Source of the DNA: Mesorhizobium sp. J428 | Lineage (GTDB): Bacteria; Pseudomonadota; Alphaproteobacteria; Rhizobiales; Rhizobiaceae | Assembly: GCF_024699925.1 (NCBI RefSeq) | Contig: NZ_JAJOMX010000001.1 | Span: 4,688,001 to 4,752,000, forward strand | Direction: 5' to 3' | DNA: 64,000 nt | Shown: piece after piece, positions 18,623-27,492 of the stretch | How the letters are laid out: each line of letters opens with the position of its first letter | How positions within the stretch are numbered: the stretch's first letter is position 1 | Notes under the pieces: model-generated | What the model saw: only the letters and a program-made list of their open reading frames with translations | The model's database searches: none | What the model was told of the DNA's origin: nothing | Program-made: the position numbers and the translations under genes

Positions 18623-19909
18623 ATGCAGGACATCGCCAGCACCCCTCCGCTCTCCGCGCCCGACGCGGCGAAACTGGCCGCGCTGCGGCGGATGAAGGCG
18701 CTCGCGACGGGCATGCTCGTGCTGTGCCTGATCGTGTTCCTCTTGGCGCGCAGCTTCGAGGCGTCGGTTCCGGCACTCGCCTTCGTGGCGGCCTTCACGG
18801 AGGCGGCGATGATCGGCGGGCTGGCCGACTGGTATGCGGTCGTGGCGTTGTTCCGGCGGCCGCTCGGCCTGCCGATCCCGCACACGGCCATCATCCCGTC
18901 GAACCAAGAGCGCATCGCCGACAATCTCGGCCATTTCATCGAGCAGAACTTCCTCGCGCCCGAACCGGTGAGCCGCAAGCTGCGCGAGGTGGACTTCGCC
19001 GCCCTGGTGGCGGACTGGCTGGCGGAGCCGGAGCGCGCGGCAAGCCTGTCGCGCTTCGTGGCGCGGCTCGTGCCGCAGGCGGTGACGGCAATCGAGGGCT
19101 CTGGCCTGAGGGAGTTCGTGGCGCAGCGCGTCACCGAGCAGATCGAGAAGGTGCAGGTGGCGCCGCTGGCGGCGGAGCTGTTGACCGCCTTCACCGACGA
19201 GCGGCGGCACCAGCGGCTGCTCGACGAGATCGTCAAGGTGCTGGCGCGCTTCCTCAACGACCAGGAGGCGCTCGACGCGCTGCGCGACAGGATCCGAGAC
19301 GAGCTTCCCTCGCTGGCGAAGCTGTTCCGGGCGGACGCCTATCTCCTGAAGAAGATCGTGGCTTCGGCCGGCGCGCTGCTGGACGAGGTGAAGACCGATC
19401 CGGACCATCCGATGCGGGCCGAATTCGACCGCTTCGTCGAAGGGTTCGTCGAGAAGCTCAGGACGTCGAAGGCCTATGCGAAGCGGGCCGAGACGCTGAA
19501 GCGCGACTTCCTCGCCCGGCCGGAACTCCGCGACCTTGCGGGGGACATGTGGCAGGGATTTCTGCCGTTCATCGAACAGGATGCCCGCTCCGAAACCTCG
19601 ATGATCCGCCGCCACATGGCGTCGCTCTTCGTCGATGTCGGCCGCCAGCTTGCGGCCGACCCCGCGATCCGCGCCGACATGAACGCCGGCTTCGTCGTGG
19701 CGCTGTCCTCCTTCGTGGAGAGCCAGAAGAGCGGCGTGTCGCGCTTCATCGCCGACCAGGTGAAAGGCTGGGACCTCGGCCAGCTCACCCGGCTGATCGA
19801 GATCAATGTCGGGCGCGACCTGCAGTTCATCCGCTTCAACGGCATGCTGGTGGGCGGACTGGCGGGGTTGGCGCTGCATGTCGGCGAGCTGCTGATCTTC
19901 GGCAATTGA
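18623..19909 (+). CDS. DUF445 family membrane protein
   Basis: A 428-residue protein of the DUF445 (YjiN-like) family, function unknown. One or two N-terminal membrane segments (MKALATGMLVLCLIVFLLAR, VAAFTEAAMIGGLADWYAVV) precede the family block ALFRRPLGLPIPHTAIIP and NLGHFIEQNFL; a long soluble helical region follows, and a C-terminal membrane helix (FNGMLVGGLAGLALHVGELLIF) closes it. ATG 18623 is used; the longer frame from 18542 would run through the promoter region. It sits between two phasin-like genes, so an envelope role linked to storage granules could be imagined, but nothing shows it. Confidence 0.88.
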   Translation: MQDIASTPPLSAPDAAKLAALRRMKALATGMLVLCLIVFLLARSFEASVPALAFVAAFTEAAMIGGLADWYAVVALFRRPLGLPIPHTAIIPSNQERIADNLGHFIEQNFLAPEPVSRKLREVDFAALVADWLAEPERAASLSRFVARLVPQAVTAIEGSGLREFVAQRVTEQIEKVQVAPLAAELLTAFTDERRHQRLLDEIVKVLARFLNDQEALDALRDRIRDELPSLAKLFRADAYLLKKIVASAGALLDEVKTDPDHPMRAEFDRFVEGFVEKLRTSKAYAKRAETLKRDFLARPELRDLAGDMWQGFLPFIEQDARSETSMIRRHMASLFVDVGRQLAADPAIRADMNAGFVVALSSFVESQKSGVSRFIADQVKGWDLGQLTRLIEINVGRDLQFIRFNGMLVGGLAGLALHVGELLIFGN

Positions 19910-19979
19910 CCTTCCCCGGCCATGGCCTAATCTGGCCCGGCGCGGCACGGCATGCGAGGCCGCGAGACGGGAGGACGAG

Positions 19980-20411
19980 ATGGCGAAAAAGACCGAGAAC
20001 GGGTCGTTCATCGACATGTTCAAGAGCTTCGGCGAGGAGCTGAAGATGCCGAGCGTCGATGTCGACAAGATCATAGAGCACCACCGCAAGAACCTGGAGA
20101 CGCTGGAGAAGACCGCCAGGGCCGCGACCGCGGGTGCGTCGAGCCTGATGGAGAAGCAGCGCCGCATCCTCGAGGAGACGCTGCGCGAGGTGAGCGACAT
20201 GGCGCAGGATTTCCGCGCCTCCGGCGGCCCGCAGGAGCTGATGAGCAAGCAGGCGGATTTCGCCAGGCGCTCGTTCGAGACCGCGGTCAAGAACGCCAGC
20301 GAGATGGCCGATGTGGTGCGTAAATCTTCCACCGAGACGATCGAGATCCTGCGCGACCGCATCAAGGAGGCGATGGAGGAGATCCGCGAGGGGATGGAGC
20401 GGAAGAAGTAG
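19980..20411 (+). CDS. Phasin-like helical protein
   Basis: A 143-residue, wholly helical protein: IDMFKSFGEELKMPSVDVDK IIEHHRKNLETLEKTARAAT, then QRRILEETLREVSDMAQDFR and QADFARRSFETAVKNASEMA. The pattern of an Asp/Ile/His-rich entry followed by heptads fits the phasin/granule-associated family. SD GGGAGGACGAG precedes the ATG. It follows the DUF445 gene by 70 bases and precedes an FMN oxidase gene by 24 bases. A second phasin gene lies 1.6 kb away on the other strand. Confidence 0.75.
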   Translation: MAKKTENGSFIDMFKSFGEELKMPSVDVDKIIEHHRKNLETLEKTARAATAGASSLMEKQRRILEETLREVSDMAQDFRASGGPQELMSKQADFARRSFETAVKNASEMADVVRKSSTETIEILRDRIKEAMEEIREGMERKK

Positions 20412-20435
20412 GCCGGTCCTGATCAGAGGGAAGCC

Positions 20436-21683
20436 ATGACTTCGCCGTCGCCCGGCCGCTTGCGGCAGATGCAGATTTACGTGCCCGGCGTGGGCGGGGC
20501 GAGGCCGTTGGTGCCGGTGGCGCCCGATGCTCTGGAGGCGAAGGCCGCGGCGGCCATGAGCCCGGACGCGGCCGCCTACATCATTGGCGGCGCGGGTATG
20601 GAATCCACGATGCGCGCCAACCGCGCCGCCTTCGAGCGCCACCGCTTCGTGCCGCGGGTGCTGAACGACGTCTCGACGCGCGATCTGTCGGTCGAGCTGT
20701 TCGGGCGCAGGCATGCCGCGCCCGTTCTGCTCGCGCCGATCGGCGTTCTCGAAATGGTGCATCCGCAGGCCGATCTTGCGGTGGCGCGAGCGGCGGCAGC
20801 CGAAGGGATCGGCTACGTCTTTTCCAATCAGGCCTCGGTTGCGATGGAGAAGACGGCGGCCGCGATGGGGGCGGCACCTCGCTGGTTCCAGCTCTACTGG
20901 TCGAGCGACGACGCCTTCGTGCAGTCGCTCGTCGGCCGCGCCGAAGCCTGCGGCTGCGAGGCGATCGTGGTGACGCTCGACACGACGCTGCTCGGCTGGA
21001 GCCCGCGCGACCTCGACAAGGCCTCGCTGCCGTTCCTGAAGGGGCAGGGCCTGGCGCAGTATCTCTCCGACCCGGTGTTCCGCGCCGCGATCCCCGCGAA
21101 GCCGCCCGAGACCGGTGTAAAGCCCAAGGGACTGGGGGTGATCGAGGCGCTGCTGAGCCTGCGCCGCAAGGGCAAGGCGTTCGACCTGTCGATCGGCCAG
21201 GTGCGCGCGGCGGTCGGGCATTTCGTGGCGACCTATTCGCGGCCCGACCTGACCTGGGCTGACCTCGCGCGGCTCAGACAGATGACGAAGCTGCCGATCC
21301 TGCTCAAGGGTGTGCGCCATGCCGACGACGCCAAGCTGGCGAAGGAGCATGGCTTAGACGGCCTTGTAGTCTCGAACCATGGCGGGCGGCAGGTGGACGG
21401 CGAGATCGCGACGCTCGACGCCCTGCCTGGCATAGTGGCCGCGGCGGGCGGAATGCCGGTGCTGTTGGATTCGGGCATCCGCTCGGGCGGGGACGTCGCT
21501 AAGGCATTGGCGCTGGGCGCCCGCGCAGTCCTGCTCGGCCGGCCCTATGTCTACGGCCTCGCGCTGGCCGGGGAGGCGGGCGTGGGCGAGGTGATTCGCA
21601 ACGTCGTCGCCGAGCTCGACTTGACGCTCGCGCTGATCGGCAGGACGCACGCGGCGGAGCTCGGCCCGGACTGCCTCGAATAG
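20436..21683 (+). CDS. FMN-dependent alpha-hydroxy-acid oxidase (lactate 2-monooxygenase-like)
   Basis: A 415-residue TIM-barrel flavoenzyme of the lactate/glycolate oxidase family. Key blocks: [57 protein letters not shown], the [20 protein letters not shown] strand with the FMN-binding Lys, the catalytic His in [11 protein letters not shown], and the phosphate-binding [20 protein letters not shown]. The insertion between the Thr-Leu-Asp strand and the active-site Lys (about residues 195-260) resembles lactate 2-monooxygenases more than short glycolate oxidases. The substrate is not settled by the sequence. Confidence 0.88.
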   Translation: MTSPSPGRLRQMQIYVPGVGGARPLVPVAPDALEAKAAAAMSPDAAAYIIGGAGMESTMRANRAAFERHRFVPRVLNDVSTRDLSVELFGRRHAAPVLLAPIGVLEMVHPQADLAVARAAAAEGIGYVFSNQASVAMEKTAAAMGAAPRWFQLYWSSDDAFVQSLVGRAEACGCEAIVVTLDTTLLGWSPRDLDKASLPFLKGQGLAQYLSDPVFRAAIPAKPPETGVKPKGLGVIEALLSLRRKGKAFDLSIGQVRAAVGHFVATYSRPDLTWADLARLRQMTKLPILLKGVRHADDAKLAKEHGLDGLVVSNHGGRQVDGEIATLDALPGIVAAAGGMPVLLDSGIRSGGDVAKALALGARAVLLGRPYVYGLALAGEAGVGEVIRNVVAELDLTLALIGRTHAAELGPDCLE

Positions 21684-21785
21684 GCCGCGTCTCATTCACT
21701 GACATGAAAGAACGCCGGCCGCTTTGCAGAACGGCCTGAGGGGTCTAGATGCCTGCGGGCTGATGAAGCTTACAGGAGAGTCTGC

Positions 21786-22265
21786 ATGGCGAAGGTGACA
21801 TTCGACGGCCTCAAGGGCATGGTCGGGCAGGAACTCGGCGTGTCGTCCTGGGTGACGGTCGACCAGAAGATGATCGACGCCTTCGCCGATACGACCAACG
21901 ACCACCAGTGGATCCATGTCGATGTCGAGCGGGCCCGGCGCGAGGCGCCGACGAAGTCGACCATCGCGCATGGCTACCTGACGCTGTCGCTGATTGCCGC
22001 GCTGTCCTACGAGATCGACGCCACCCCCGAAGGAACGACGGCCGCCTTCAACTACGGTCTCGACAAGGTGCGCTTCATCAATCCGGTCAAGGCAGGGTCC
22101 CGCGTGCGCCTGCGCTCGACGCTCGTCTCCTTCGAGGAGAAATCGCCGGGCCAGTTCCTGATGAAGACGAACAGCACGGTGGAGATCGAGAGCGAACAGA
22201 AACCGGCCCTGATCGCCGAGACGCTGGTTTTGTTCGTGAGGGAAAGCGTGGCCGCGCAGGGCTGA
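21786..22265 (+). CDS. MaoC family (R)-enoyl-CoA hydratase-like dehydratase
   Basis: A 159-residue single hot-dog domain protein. The hydratase 2 motif is visible: FADTTNDHQWIHVDVERARR with the catalytic Asp/His pair, then TIAHGYLTLSLIAALSYEI and NYGLDKVRFINPVKAGSRVR. Such enzymes hydrate enoyl-CoA to (R)-3-hydroxyacyl-CoA and can feed PHA synthesis (PhaJ type), which would fit the nearby phasins, but many MaoC proteins act elsewhere. SD AGGAGAG is present. It converges with recQ. Confidence 0.88.
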   Translation: MAKVTFDGLKGMVGQELGVSSWVTVDQKMIDAFADTTNDHQWIHVDVERARREAPTKSTIAHGYLTLSLIAALSYEIDATPEGTTAAFNYGLDKVRFINPVKAGSRVRLRSTLVSFEEKSPGQFLMKTNSTVEIESEQKPALIAETLVLFVRESVAAQG

Positions 22266-22382
22266 CAGCGCGTCCGCGGACGAGGGCGACGGAAGCAATA
22301 GCTGATCGTGCACGCCGGCCGTGGTCGATGCGACCGGCATGGCTTGCTCACGAGTCAGGAAAGTCCCGTGCATGCGGCGCGC

Positions 22383-24242
22383 CTATCCATCGTGCTGCCG
22401 GATCACCTTCAGGAACGCGTCGCCATAGCGCTCGAGCTTGGACTGGCCGACGCCGGAAATGCCGAGCAGTGCGTCGCGGCTCGTCGGACGCTCGGTGGCG
22501 AAGGCGACCAGCGTCGTGTCCGGAAAGACGACATAGGGCGGCACCGCTAGCTCCTTCGCGATCGCAAGGCGCGCGGCGCGGAGCGCCTCGAAGAGCTCCA
22601 TGTCTGCCCCTTCCAGCGTCGATCTGGCGTTGGTCGAGCGCGGCGAGGCGCCTCTCGACGCCTTTGCCGTGGTCGGGCGATCCTTGCGGAAGCGCACCTC
22701 GCGTTCGCGCCGGAACACGGGCCGTGCTTCCGGCTCCAGCTTCAGCGCGCCGAAGGCGCCATGATCGACGCTGACGAGGCCGGCGGCGAGGAGCTGGCGG
22801 TAGACCGACTGCCAGGTCTTGGCGGGAATCTCCTTGCCGGCGCCGAAGACCGGCATGTCGGCATGGCCGAAGCGGACGGTCTTCTCGTTGCGGTTGCCCA
22901 TGAGCACGTCGATCAGGTGTCCGGCGCCGAAGCGCTCGCCGGTGCGGTAGATCGCAGCCATTGCCTTGATGGCGGCCTCCGTCCCGTCCCAGGTCTCGAC
23001 CGGCCTGAGGCACGTGTCGCAATTGCCGCAGCCGCCCCTGTGCGCTTCGCCGAAATGGGCGAGGATCGCCTGCCGGCGGCAGCCGGGCGTCTCGCAGATG
23101 GCGAGCAGGGCATCGAGCTTGGCGCGCTCGACGCGCTTGATGTCGTCTCCGGCGGTTCCCTCGTCGATCATCCGGCGGCGCTGGATGACATCCGCCATGC
23201 CGTAGGTCATCCAGGCGTCGGACGGCAGCCCGTCGCGGCCGGCGCGGCCCGTCTCCTGGTAATAGGCCTCGACGGAGCCCGGAATATCGAGATGGGCGAC
23301 GTAGCGCACGTTCGGCTTGTCGATGCCCATGCCGAAGGCGACGGTGGCGACCAGGCACAGGTCCTCCTGGCGGAGAAAGGCGTCCTGGTTGGCGTCGCGG
23401 ACGGCGCGGTCCATGCCCGCATGATAGGGCAGGGCGCGGATGCCCTGTCCGCTCAGCCATTCGGCTGTGTCCTCGACCTTGGCGCGCGACAGGCAGTAGA
23501 CGATGCCGCTCGAGCCCTTATGGCGGGACAGGAAGCGCAGGAGCTGCTGGCGCGGCTGGTCGCGCTCGACAATCTCATAGGCGATGTTCGGTCGGTCGAA
23601 CGAGGTGGTGAACACCTCGGCGGAGCGCAGCTCCAGCCTGTCGATGATGTCCTCGCGGGTGTGCGGATCGGCCGTCGCCGTCAGCGCCATGCGCGGCACG
23701 CCGGGATACTGCGCGGCGAGTTGGCCAAGCTCGCGATATTCCGGCCGGAAATCGTGACCCCACTGCGACACGCAATGCGCCTCGTCGATGGCGAAGAGCG
23801 CAATCCGGGCGTTGCCGATCAGCTCCTTGAAAGCCGGCGTGACGATGCGCTCCGGCGTAACGTAGAGAAGGTCGAGCTCGTCCCTGGCGATCGAGCGGCG
23901 CACCTCGATATATTCGTCGCGCGTCAGCGAGGAATTGAGGGCTGCGGCGCGCACGCCGAGCTGCTTCAGCGCCTCGACCTGGTCGCGCATCAGCGCAATC
24001 AGCGGCGACACGACGATGCCGACGCCCGACCGGCACAGTGCCGGGATCTGGAAGCACAGCGATTTTCCCGCACCCGTGGGGAACAGCACGACCGCATCGC
24101 CGCCCGCCACGACCCGCTCGACGACGGCCGCCTGCTTGCCGCGGAACGAGGCATAGCCATAGACCCGCTTCAGCACGCCGAGCGGATTTTCCGTCCCTTC
24201 GCTGCCAAACAACGGATCGATACGGCCTTGGACCTGCGGCAT
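22383..24242 (-). CDS. recQ: ATP-dependent DNA helicase RecQ
   Basis: A 3'-5' DNA helicase in recombination repair, 619 residues. Helicase core: Walker [13 protein letters not shown], motif [19 protein letters not shown], motif III ALTATAD, motif [15 protein letters not shown]. The RQC region has the zinc-ligand cysteines ([15 protein letters not shown]), followed by a winged helix, and a C-terminal HRDC domain ([40 protein letters not shown]). All domains are intact. It is divergent from dusA with about 180 bases between. Confidence 0.96.
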   Translation of the reverse strand: MPQVQGRIDPLFGSEGTENPLGVLKRVYGYASFRGKQAAVVERVVAGGDAVVLFPTGAGKSLCFQIPALCRSGVGIVVSPLIALMRDQVEALKQLGVRAAALNSSLTRDEYIEVRRSIARDELDLLYVTPERIVTPAFKELIGNARIALFAIDEAHCVSQWGHDFRPEYRELGQLAAQYPGVPRMALTATADPHTREDIIDRLELRSAEVFTTSFDRPNIAYEIVERDQPRQQLLRFLSRHKGSSGIVYCLSRAKVEDTAEWLSGQGIRALPYHAGMDRAVRDANQDAFLRQEDLCLVATVAFGMGIDKPNVRYVAHLDIPGSVEAYYQETGRAGRDGLPSDAWMTYGMADVIQRRRMIDEGTAGDDIKRVERAKLDALLAICETPGCRRQAILAHFGEAHRGGCGNCDTCLRPVETWDGTEAAIKAMAAIYRTGERFGAGHLIDVLMGNRNEKTVRFGHADMPVFGAGKEIPAKTWQSVYRQLLAAGLVSVDHGAFGALKLEPEARPVFRREREVRFRKDRPTTAKASRGASPRSTNARSTLEGADMELFEALRAARLAIAKELAVPPYVVFPDTTLVAFATERPTSRDALLGISGVGQSKLERYGDAFLKVIRQHDG

Positions 24243-24425
24243 GGAATCGCTTTCGTAAGGACCCGCTTATTGCACAGGCCCACCACGGTCGCGAGCTTTG
24301 GGGCGATGGTCTTGCCTACGGCAAGCGCAACGACAACATTCTCACCATATGGGCTATGGCCTTGTGGGCTGCGTCGATCGCTGCGAAGACGTGACAAAAC
24401 CTGAAACGGATCATATTTGCCTTCC

Positions 24426-25409
24426 ATGCAAGCGAAATTCGCCATCGCCCCGATGATGGATTGGACGGATCGGCATTGCCGGTTCCTCCATCGTCAACTG
24501 ACGCGCCATGCGCTGCTCTACACGGAGATGGTGGTGGCAGACGCGGTGATCCATGGCGAAAGGCAGCGGCTGCTCGGGTTTGATGCGGCCGAGCATCCGG
24601 TGGCGCTGCAGCTCGGTGGGTCGGACCCGCAGAAGCTGGCGGAGGCGGCGCGGATCGGGGCGGGGTTCGGCTACGACGAGATCAACCTCAACTGCGGCTG
24701 TCCGTCGGACCGGGTCCAGTCGGGCAGGTTCGGCGCCTGCCTGATGCGGACGCCGGGGCTGGTCGCCGAGGGAGTGGCCGCGATGAAGCAGGCGGTCGAC
24801 GTGCCGGTGACGGTGAAATGCCGCATCGGCGTCGACGAGCAGGACACGGAGGTCGCGCTCGACGCGATGGCCGACGCGGTGTTCGCCGCCGGCGCCGACG
24901 CGCTGTGGGTGCATGCACGCAAGGCCTGGCTGGAGGGTCTGAGTCCAAAGGAGAACCGCGACATCCCGCCGCTCGACTATGGCCGCGTCTATCGGCTCAA
25001 GCAGAAATATCCGAACCGGTTCATCGGCATAAACGGTGGAATTCACTCGCTGGATGAGGCTGAAGCGCATCTTGCCCATGTCGACGGCGTGATGCTCGGC
25101 CGCGCGGCCTATCATACGCCGGACATCCTTGCGGAGGTGGATGCGCGCTTCTACGGCGAGCCGGCGCGCATGTTCGATCCGGAGGCAGTGATCGAGGCGG
25201 TGGCGGAATATGCCGCGCGGCACATCGAGGCCGGCGGCAAGCTCGGCCAGGTGACGCGCCACATGGTGGGGCTGTTCCATGGCCGGAAGGGCGCGCGCCG
25301 CTTCCGCCAGATCCTGTCGACCGAGGCGACGCGGCCGGGCGCGGGGCCGGACGTGATCCGCCGCGCCTATGCGGCCATCGAGGGCGAGGCGGGCCGCGAG
25401 GCCGCCTGA
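24426..25409 (+). CDS. dusA: tRNA-dihydrouridine synthase A
   Basis: Flavin enzyme that reduces uridines in the tRNA D-loop. The 327 residues include the DusA opening APMMDWTDRHCRFLHRQLTR, YTEMVVADAVIHG, QLGGSDPQKL, the catalytic Cys in NLNCGCPSDRVQSGRFGACL, the VKCRIGVDEQD strand, and FMN phosphate binding at GINGGI and GVMLGRAAYHTP. ATG 24426 is used; a TTG at 24417 would add three residues. It converges with the protease gene, with only eight bases between. Confidence 0.95.
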   Translation: MQAKFAIAPMMDWTDRHCRFLHRQLTRHALLYTEMVVADAVIHGERQRLLGFDAAEHPVALQLGGSDPQKLAEAARIGAGFGYDEINLNCGCPSDRVQSGRFGACLMRTPGLVAEGVAAMKQAVDVPVTVKCRIGVDEQDTEVALDAMADAVFAAGADALWVHARKAWLEGLSPKENRDIPPLDYGRVYRLKQKYPNRFIGINGGIHSLDEAEAHLAHVDGVMLGRAAYHTPDILAEVDARFYGEPARMFDPEAVIEAVAEYAARHIEAGGKLGQVTRHMVGLFHGRKGARRFRQILSTEATRPGAGPDVIRRAYAAIEGEAGREAA

Positions 25410-25417
25410 CACTGGCG

Positions 25418-26119
25418 TCAGTCGATCAGCACCATGCGGTCGCCGCGCACGTCGTAGCCCGACAGCGAGTTGAGGAAGCTCATGCCGAGCAGGCTGGTGT
25501 CCAGCACGCCGGGCTGCGCCACGAGCATGACCTGCCTTTGCCTGACGATGTTGCCGACGCGGATCTCGTCGGCGGTGACGCGGGCGGCGCGCGTCATGCC
25601 GTTGGCCGTCGAGATCGGGATATCGAAGGACAGCGCGCCGACGTCGAAGCCGGCACTGGCCGCGTCGGCGCTGGTGAGCACCGTGGTCGTGGCCCCGGTG
25701 TCGACGAGGAAGCGCACGCTCCTGCCGTCGACCTCGGCGCGCGCCTGGAAATGGCCGTCGCCCTGTTTGTCGAGGAGCACGGTGCGGCTGCCGTCCGATG
25801 CCGTCATCGAGATCGGGCTGCCGGGAATGAGGCCAGCGGTCAGCCGGCTGCCGATGTCCTGCAGCTCGTAGCGGAACTGGTAGACGGCGATGAAGGCGAC
25901 GATGATGACCAGCCACATGGCGAGGCTGCGCCCCACCGTGCCGATCGGGATGCCCGACCCGAGGATGCCGGACGCCACCACTGCGCCGAAGATGCCGAGA
26001 TAGAGCAGGCGGCCGAAATCCTGGTCGGCCATGTCGAAGGCTTGTCCGGACCCGCCGAAGACGAGGAAGATCAGGCCGGCCGCCATGACGGCTGCGATGA
26101 ACCACCAGAAGCGGTCCAT
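25418..26119 (-). CDS. Retropepsin-like aspartic protease, membrane-anchored (TIGR02281 type)
   Basis: A 233-residue protein with three N-terminal hydrophobic segments (FWWFIAAVMAAGLIFLVF, LLYLGIFGAVVASGIL, LAMWLVIIVAFIAVYQF) and a C-terminal retropepsin-like domain. The active-site motif is VRFLVDTGATTTVLT, followed by the flap region and LLGMSFLNSLSGYDV. Bacterial members of this family are thought to be dimeric periplasmic or membrane proteases of unknown substrate. The gene starts one base after the DUF1289 gene, suggesting co-transcription. Confidence 0.88.
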   Translation of the reverse strand: MDRFWWFIAAVMAAGLIFLVFGGSGQAFDMADQDFGRLLYLGIFGAVVASGILGSGIPIGTVGRSLAMWLVIIVAFIAVYQFRYELQDIGSRLTAGLIPGSPISMTASDGSRTVLLDKQGDGHFQARAEVDGRSVRFLVDTGATTTVLTSADAASAGFDVGALSFDIPISTANGMTRAARVTADEIRVGNIVRQRQVMLVAQPGVLDTSLLGMSFLNSLSGYDVRGDRMVLID

Positions 26120-26120
26120 G

Positions 26121-26378
26121 TCAGAGGCCTTCCGCCCGCTCGCGCGCCATGCGGCCGCGCCGGGTTTCGCGCCGGGGACGCCGCTCGACCGTCTCGAGCC
26201 GTGCGGGAAGCTCGGCCATCACGGCGCGGCGCGTTTGCGGCGTCATGGTGAGCCACGCGCTGATCTCTTCGCGCGTGCGACCGCATCCGAAGCAATAGCC
26301 GGTCTTCATGTCGATCGAGCAGACCAGGATGCAGGGGGATTCGATGGCGTCCAAGGCGTCGTCCTGTGCGGTTGACAA
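26121..26378 (-). CDS. DUF1289 family protein
   Basis: A short cysteine-containing protein with the DUF1289 signature: ESPCILVCSIDMKTGYCFGC GRTREEISAWLTMTP, then an Arg-rich tail. The four cysteines in CxxxC and CxxC spacing suggest metal binding. No ATG is available. A TTG at 26378 gives MSTAQDDALDAIESPC, like family members; a TTG at 26408 would add ten residues. The stop is one base from the start of the retropepsin gene. Function unknown. Confidence 0.78.
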   Translation of the reverse strand: MSTAQDDALDAIESPCILVCSIDMKTGYCFGCGRTREEISAWLTMTPQTRRAVMAELPARLETVERRPRRETRRGRMARERAEGL

Positions 26379-26495
26379 GGATGTGGGCCAATCGACCGGT
26401 CGATGCAAGGCCTCGAAGGGCTTATGCCTTCGGCCTCATTGTGCTGCGGCGGTCGACGCGTTAGAGCGCGCCATTCGAACAATTTGGGCCCGCTC

Positions 26496-27485
26496 ATGTC
26501 CACCGAACATCCGCTCGACGATTTCCGCGCGCTGCTGCAGCGCATGCCTACGCTGGACACGCAGGCGGGGGCCGCAGCACGCCAATTGTTCGAGACGCAA
26601 GGGGCGGGCGCGAGCCGCCTCGCCGACGTCGCGGCGTTGATCGCCAGCGTCACGGGTGCCCGGCCGTCGGTGAGCCGGCCGTCGCTGGCTCTGTTCGCTG
26701 GCGCGCACGGGATTGCCCGCCACGCTATTTCGTCGCGGCGGATGGATGCAACGCTTGCGACCGTCGCCGCCTGCGGCTCGGGCGACGCGCCGGTCAGCCA
26801 TCTCTGCGCGGCGAACATGATCGGGCTCAAGGTCTACGACCTGGCGCTGCATCTGCCGACTGGGGATATTTCGACGGCGCCGGCGATGGACGAGCGCAAC
26901 GCGGCGGCTACCATGGCCTTCGGCATGGAGGCGATCGCCGGCGGGGCCGACTGCGTGCTGGTCGGTTCGATCGCCTCGACCGGCGACGAGACGGTCGCGG
27001 CGGCGCTGTTCTGCGCCTTCCACGGCGGCGATCCGGGCGAATGGCTGCCGGACGACGACCATGCGCAACGCCGCGCCGAACTGGTGGCGGCAGCGCTCGG
27101 GACCGATCATGCGGCGCTCGGCGATCCGCTGGCGGCGCTGGCGGCGCTCGGCGGGCGCGAATTCGCTGCCATGGCCGGCGCGATCCTGGCCGCTCGCGTC
27201 GAAAAGGTGCCGGTGATCCTGGACGGGGTGACGGCGCTCGCGGCGGCCTCGGCGCTGTGGGCCGCCGATCCCGCCGCCATCGCGCATTGCCTGCTGGCGG
27301 ATGCGCCTGCGGGTGTGGGGCAGCGTGCGGCGGGACGGCTGAGGCTCGTGCCGCTGCTCGGCGAAGGACTGGCGGCGGGCGAGGGGACGGCGGCGGCGCT
27401 GGCGACGGCCACCGTCCGTGATGCGCTCGCGCTGCATGCTGGGTTTGCGGCGCAGGCGCGCGCGGCGCATCATCACCATCACTGA
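26496..27485 (+). CDS. CobT-like protein (nicotinate-nucleotide-dimethylbenzimidazole phosphoribosyltransferase family), altered active-site loop
   Basis: CobT makes alpha-ribazole phosphate for cobalamin. The 329 residues match the fold closely in places: LALFAGAHGIARHAIS, NMIGLKVYDLALHLPTGDIS, MAFGMEAIAGGAD, LGGREFAAMAGAILAARVEK VPVILDG. However, the highly conserved GEMGIGNTT loop is replaced by GSIASTGDET (about 155-165), and the N-terminal KPxGSLG motif is missing, while GEGT near the C-terminus (the family's catalytic Glu region) is kept. The protein ends in five histidines. ATG 26496 is used; the longer frame from 26403 overlaps the opposite gene. It may be a diverged paralogue with another substrate or lost activity. 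No other cob gene is adjacent. Confidence 0.8.
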   Translation: MSTEHPLDDFRALLQRMPTLDTQAGAAARQLFETQGAGASRLADVAALIASVTGARPSVSRPSLALFAGAHGIARHAISSRRMDATLATVAACGSGDAPVSHLCAANMIGLKVYDLALHLPTGDISTAPAMDERNAAATMAFGMEAIAGGADCVLVGSIASTGDETVAAALFCAFHGGDPGEWLPDDDHAQRRAELVAAALGTDHAALGDPLAALAALGGREFAAMAGAILAARVEKVPVILDGVTALAAASALWAADPAAIAHCLLADAPAGVGQRAAGRLRLVPLLGEGLAAGEGTAAALATATVRDALALHAGFAAQARAAHHHHH

Positions 27486-27492
27486 ACGGGAA

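Noticed and set aside
18590..20365. 591-codon minus-strand frame over DUF445 and the phasin-like gene
   Set aside because: It covers two recognisable plus-strand genes and shows no motif of its own.
27465..27485. Run of five His codons as an engineered affinity tag
   Set aside because: The run is natural-looking (CATCATCACCATCAC, five not six codons, no vector sequence nearby) and sits at the end of a chromosomal gene; treated as a native feature.
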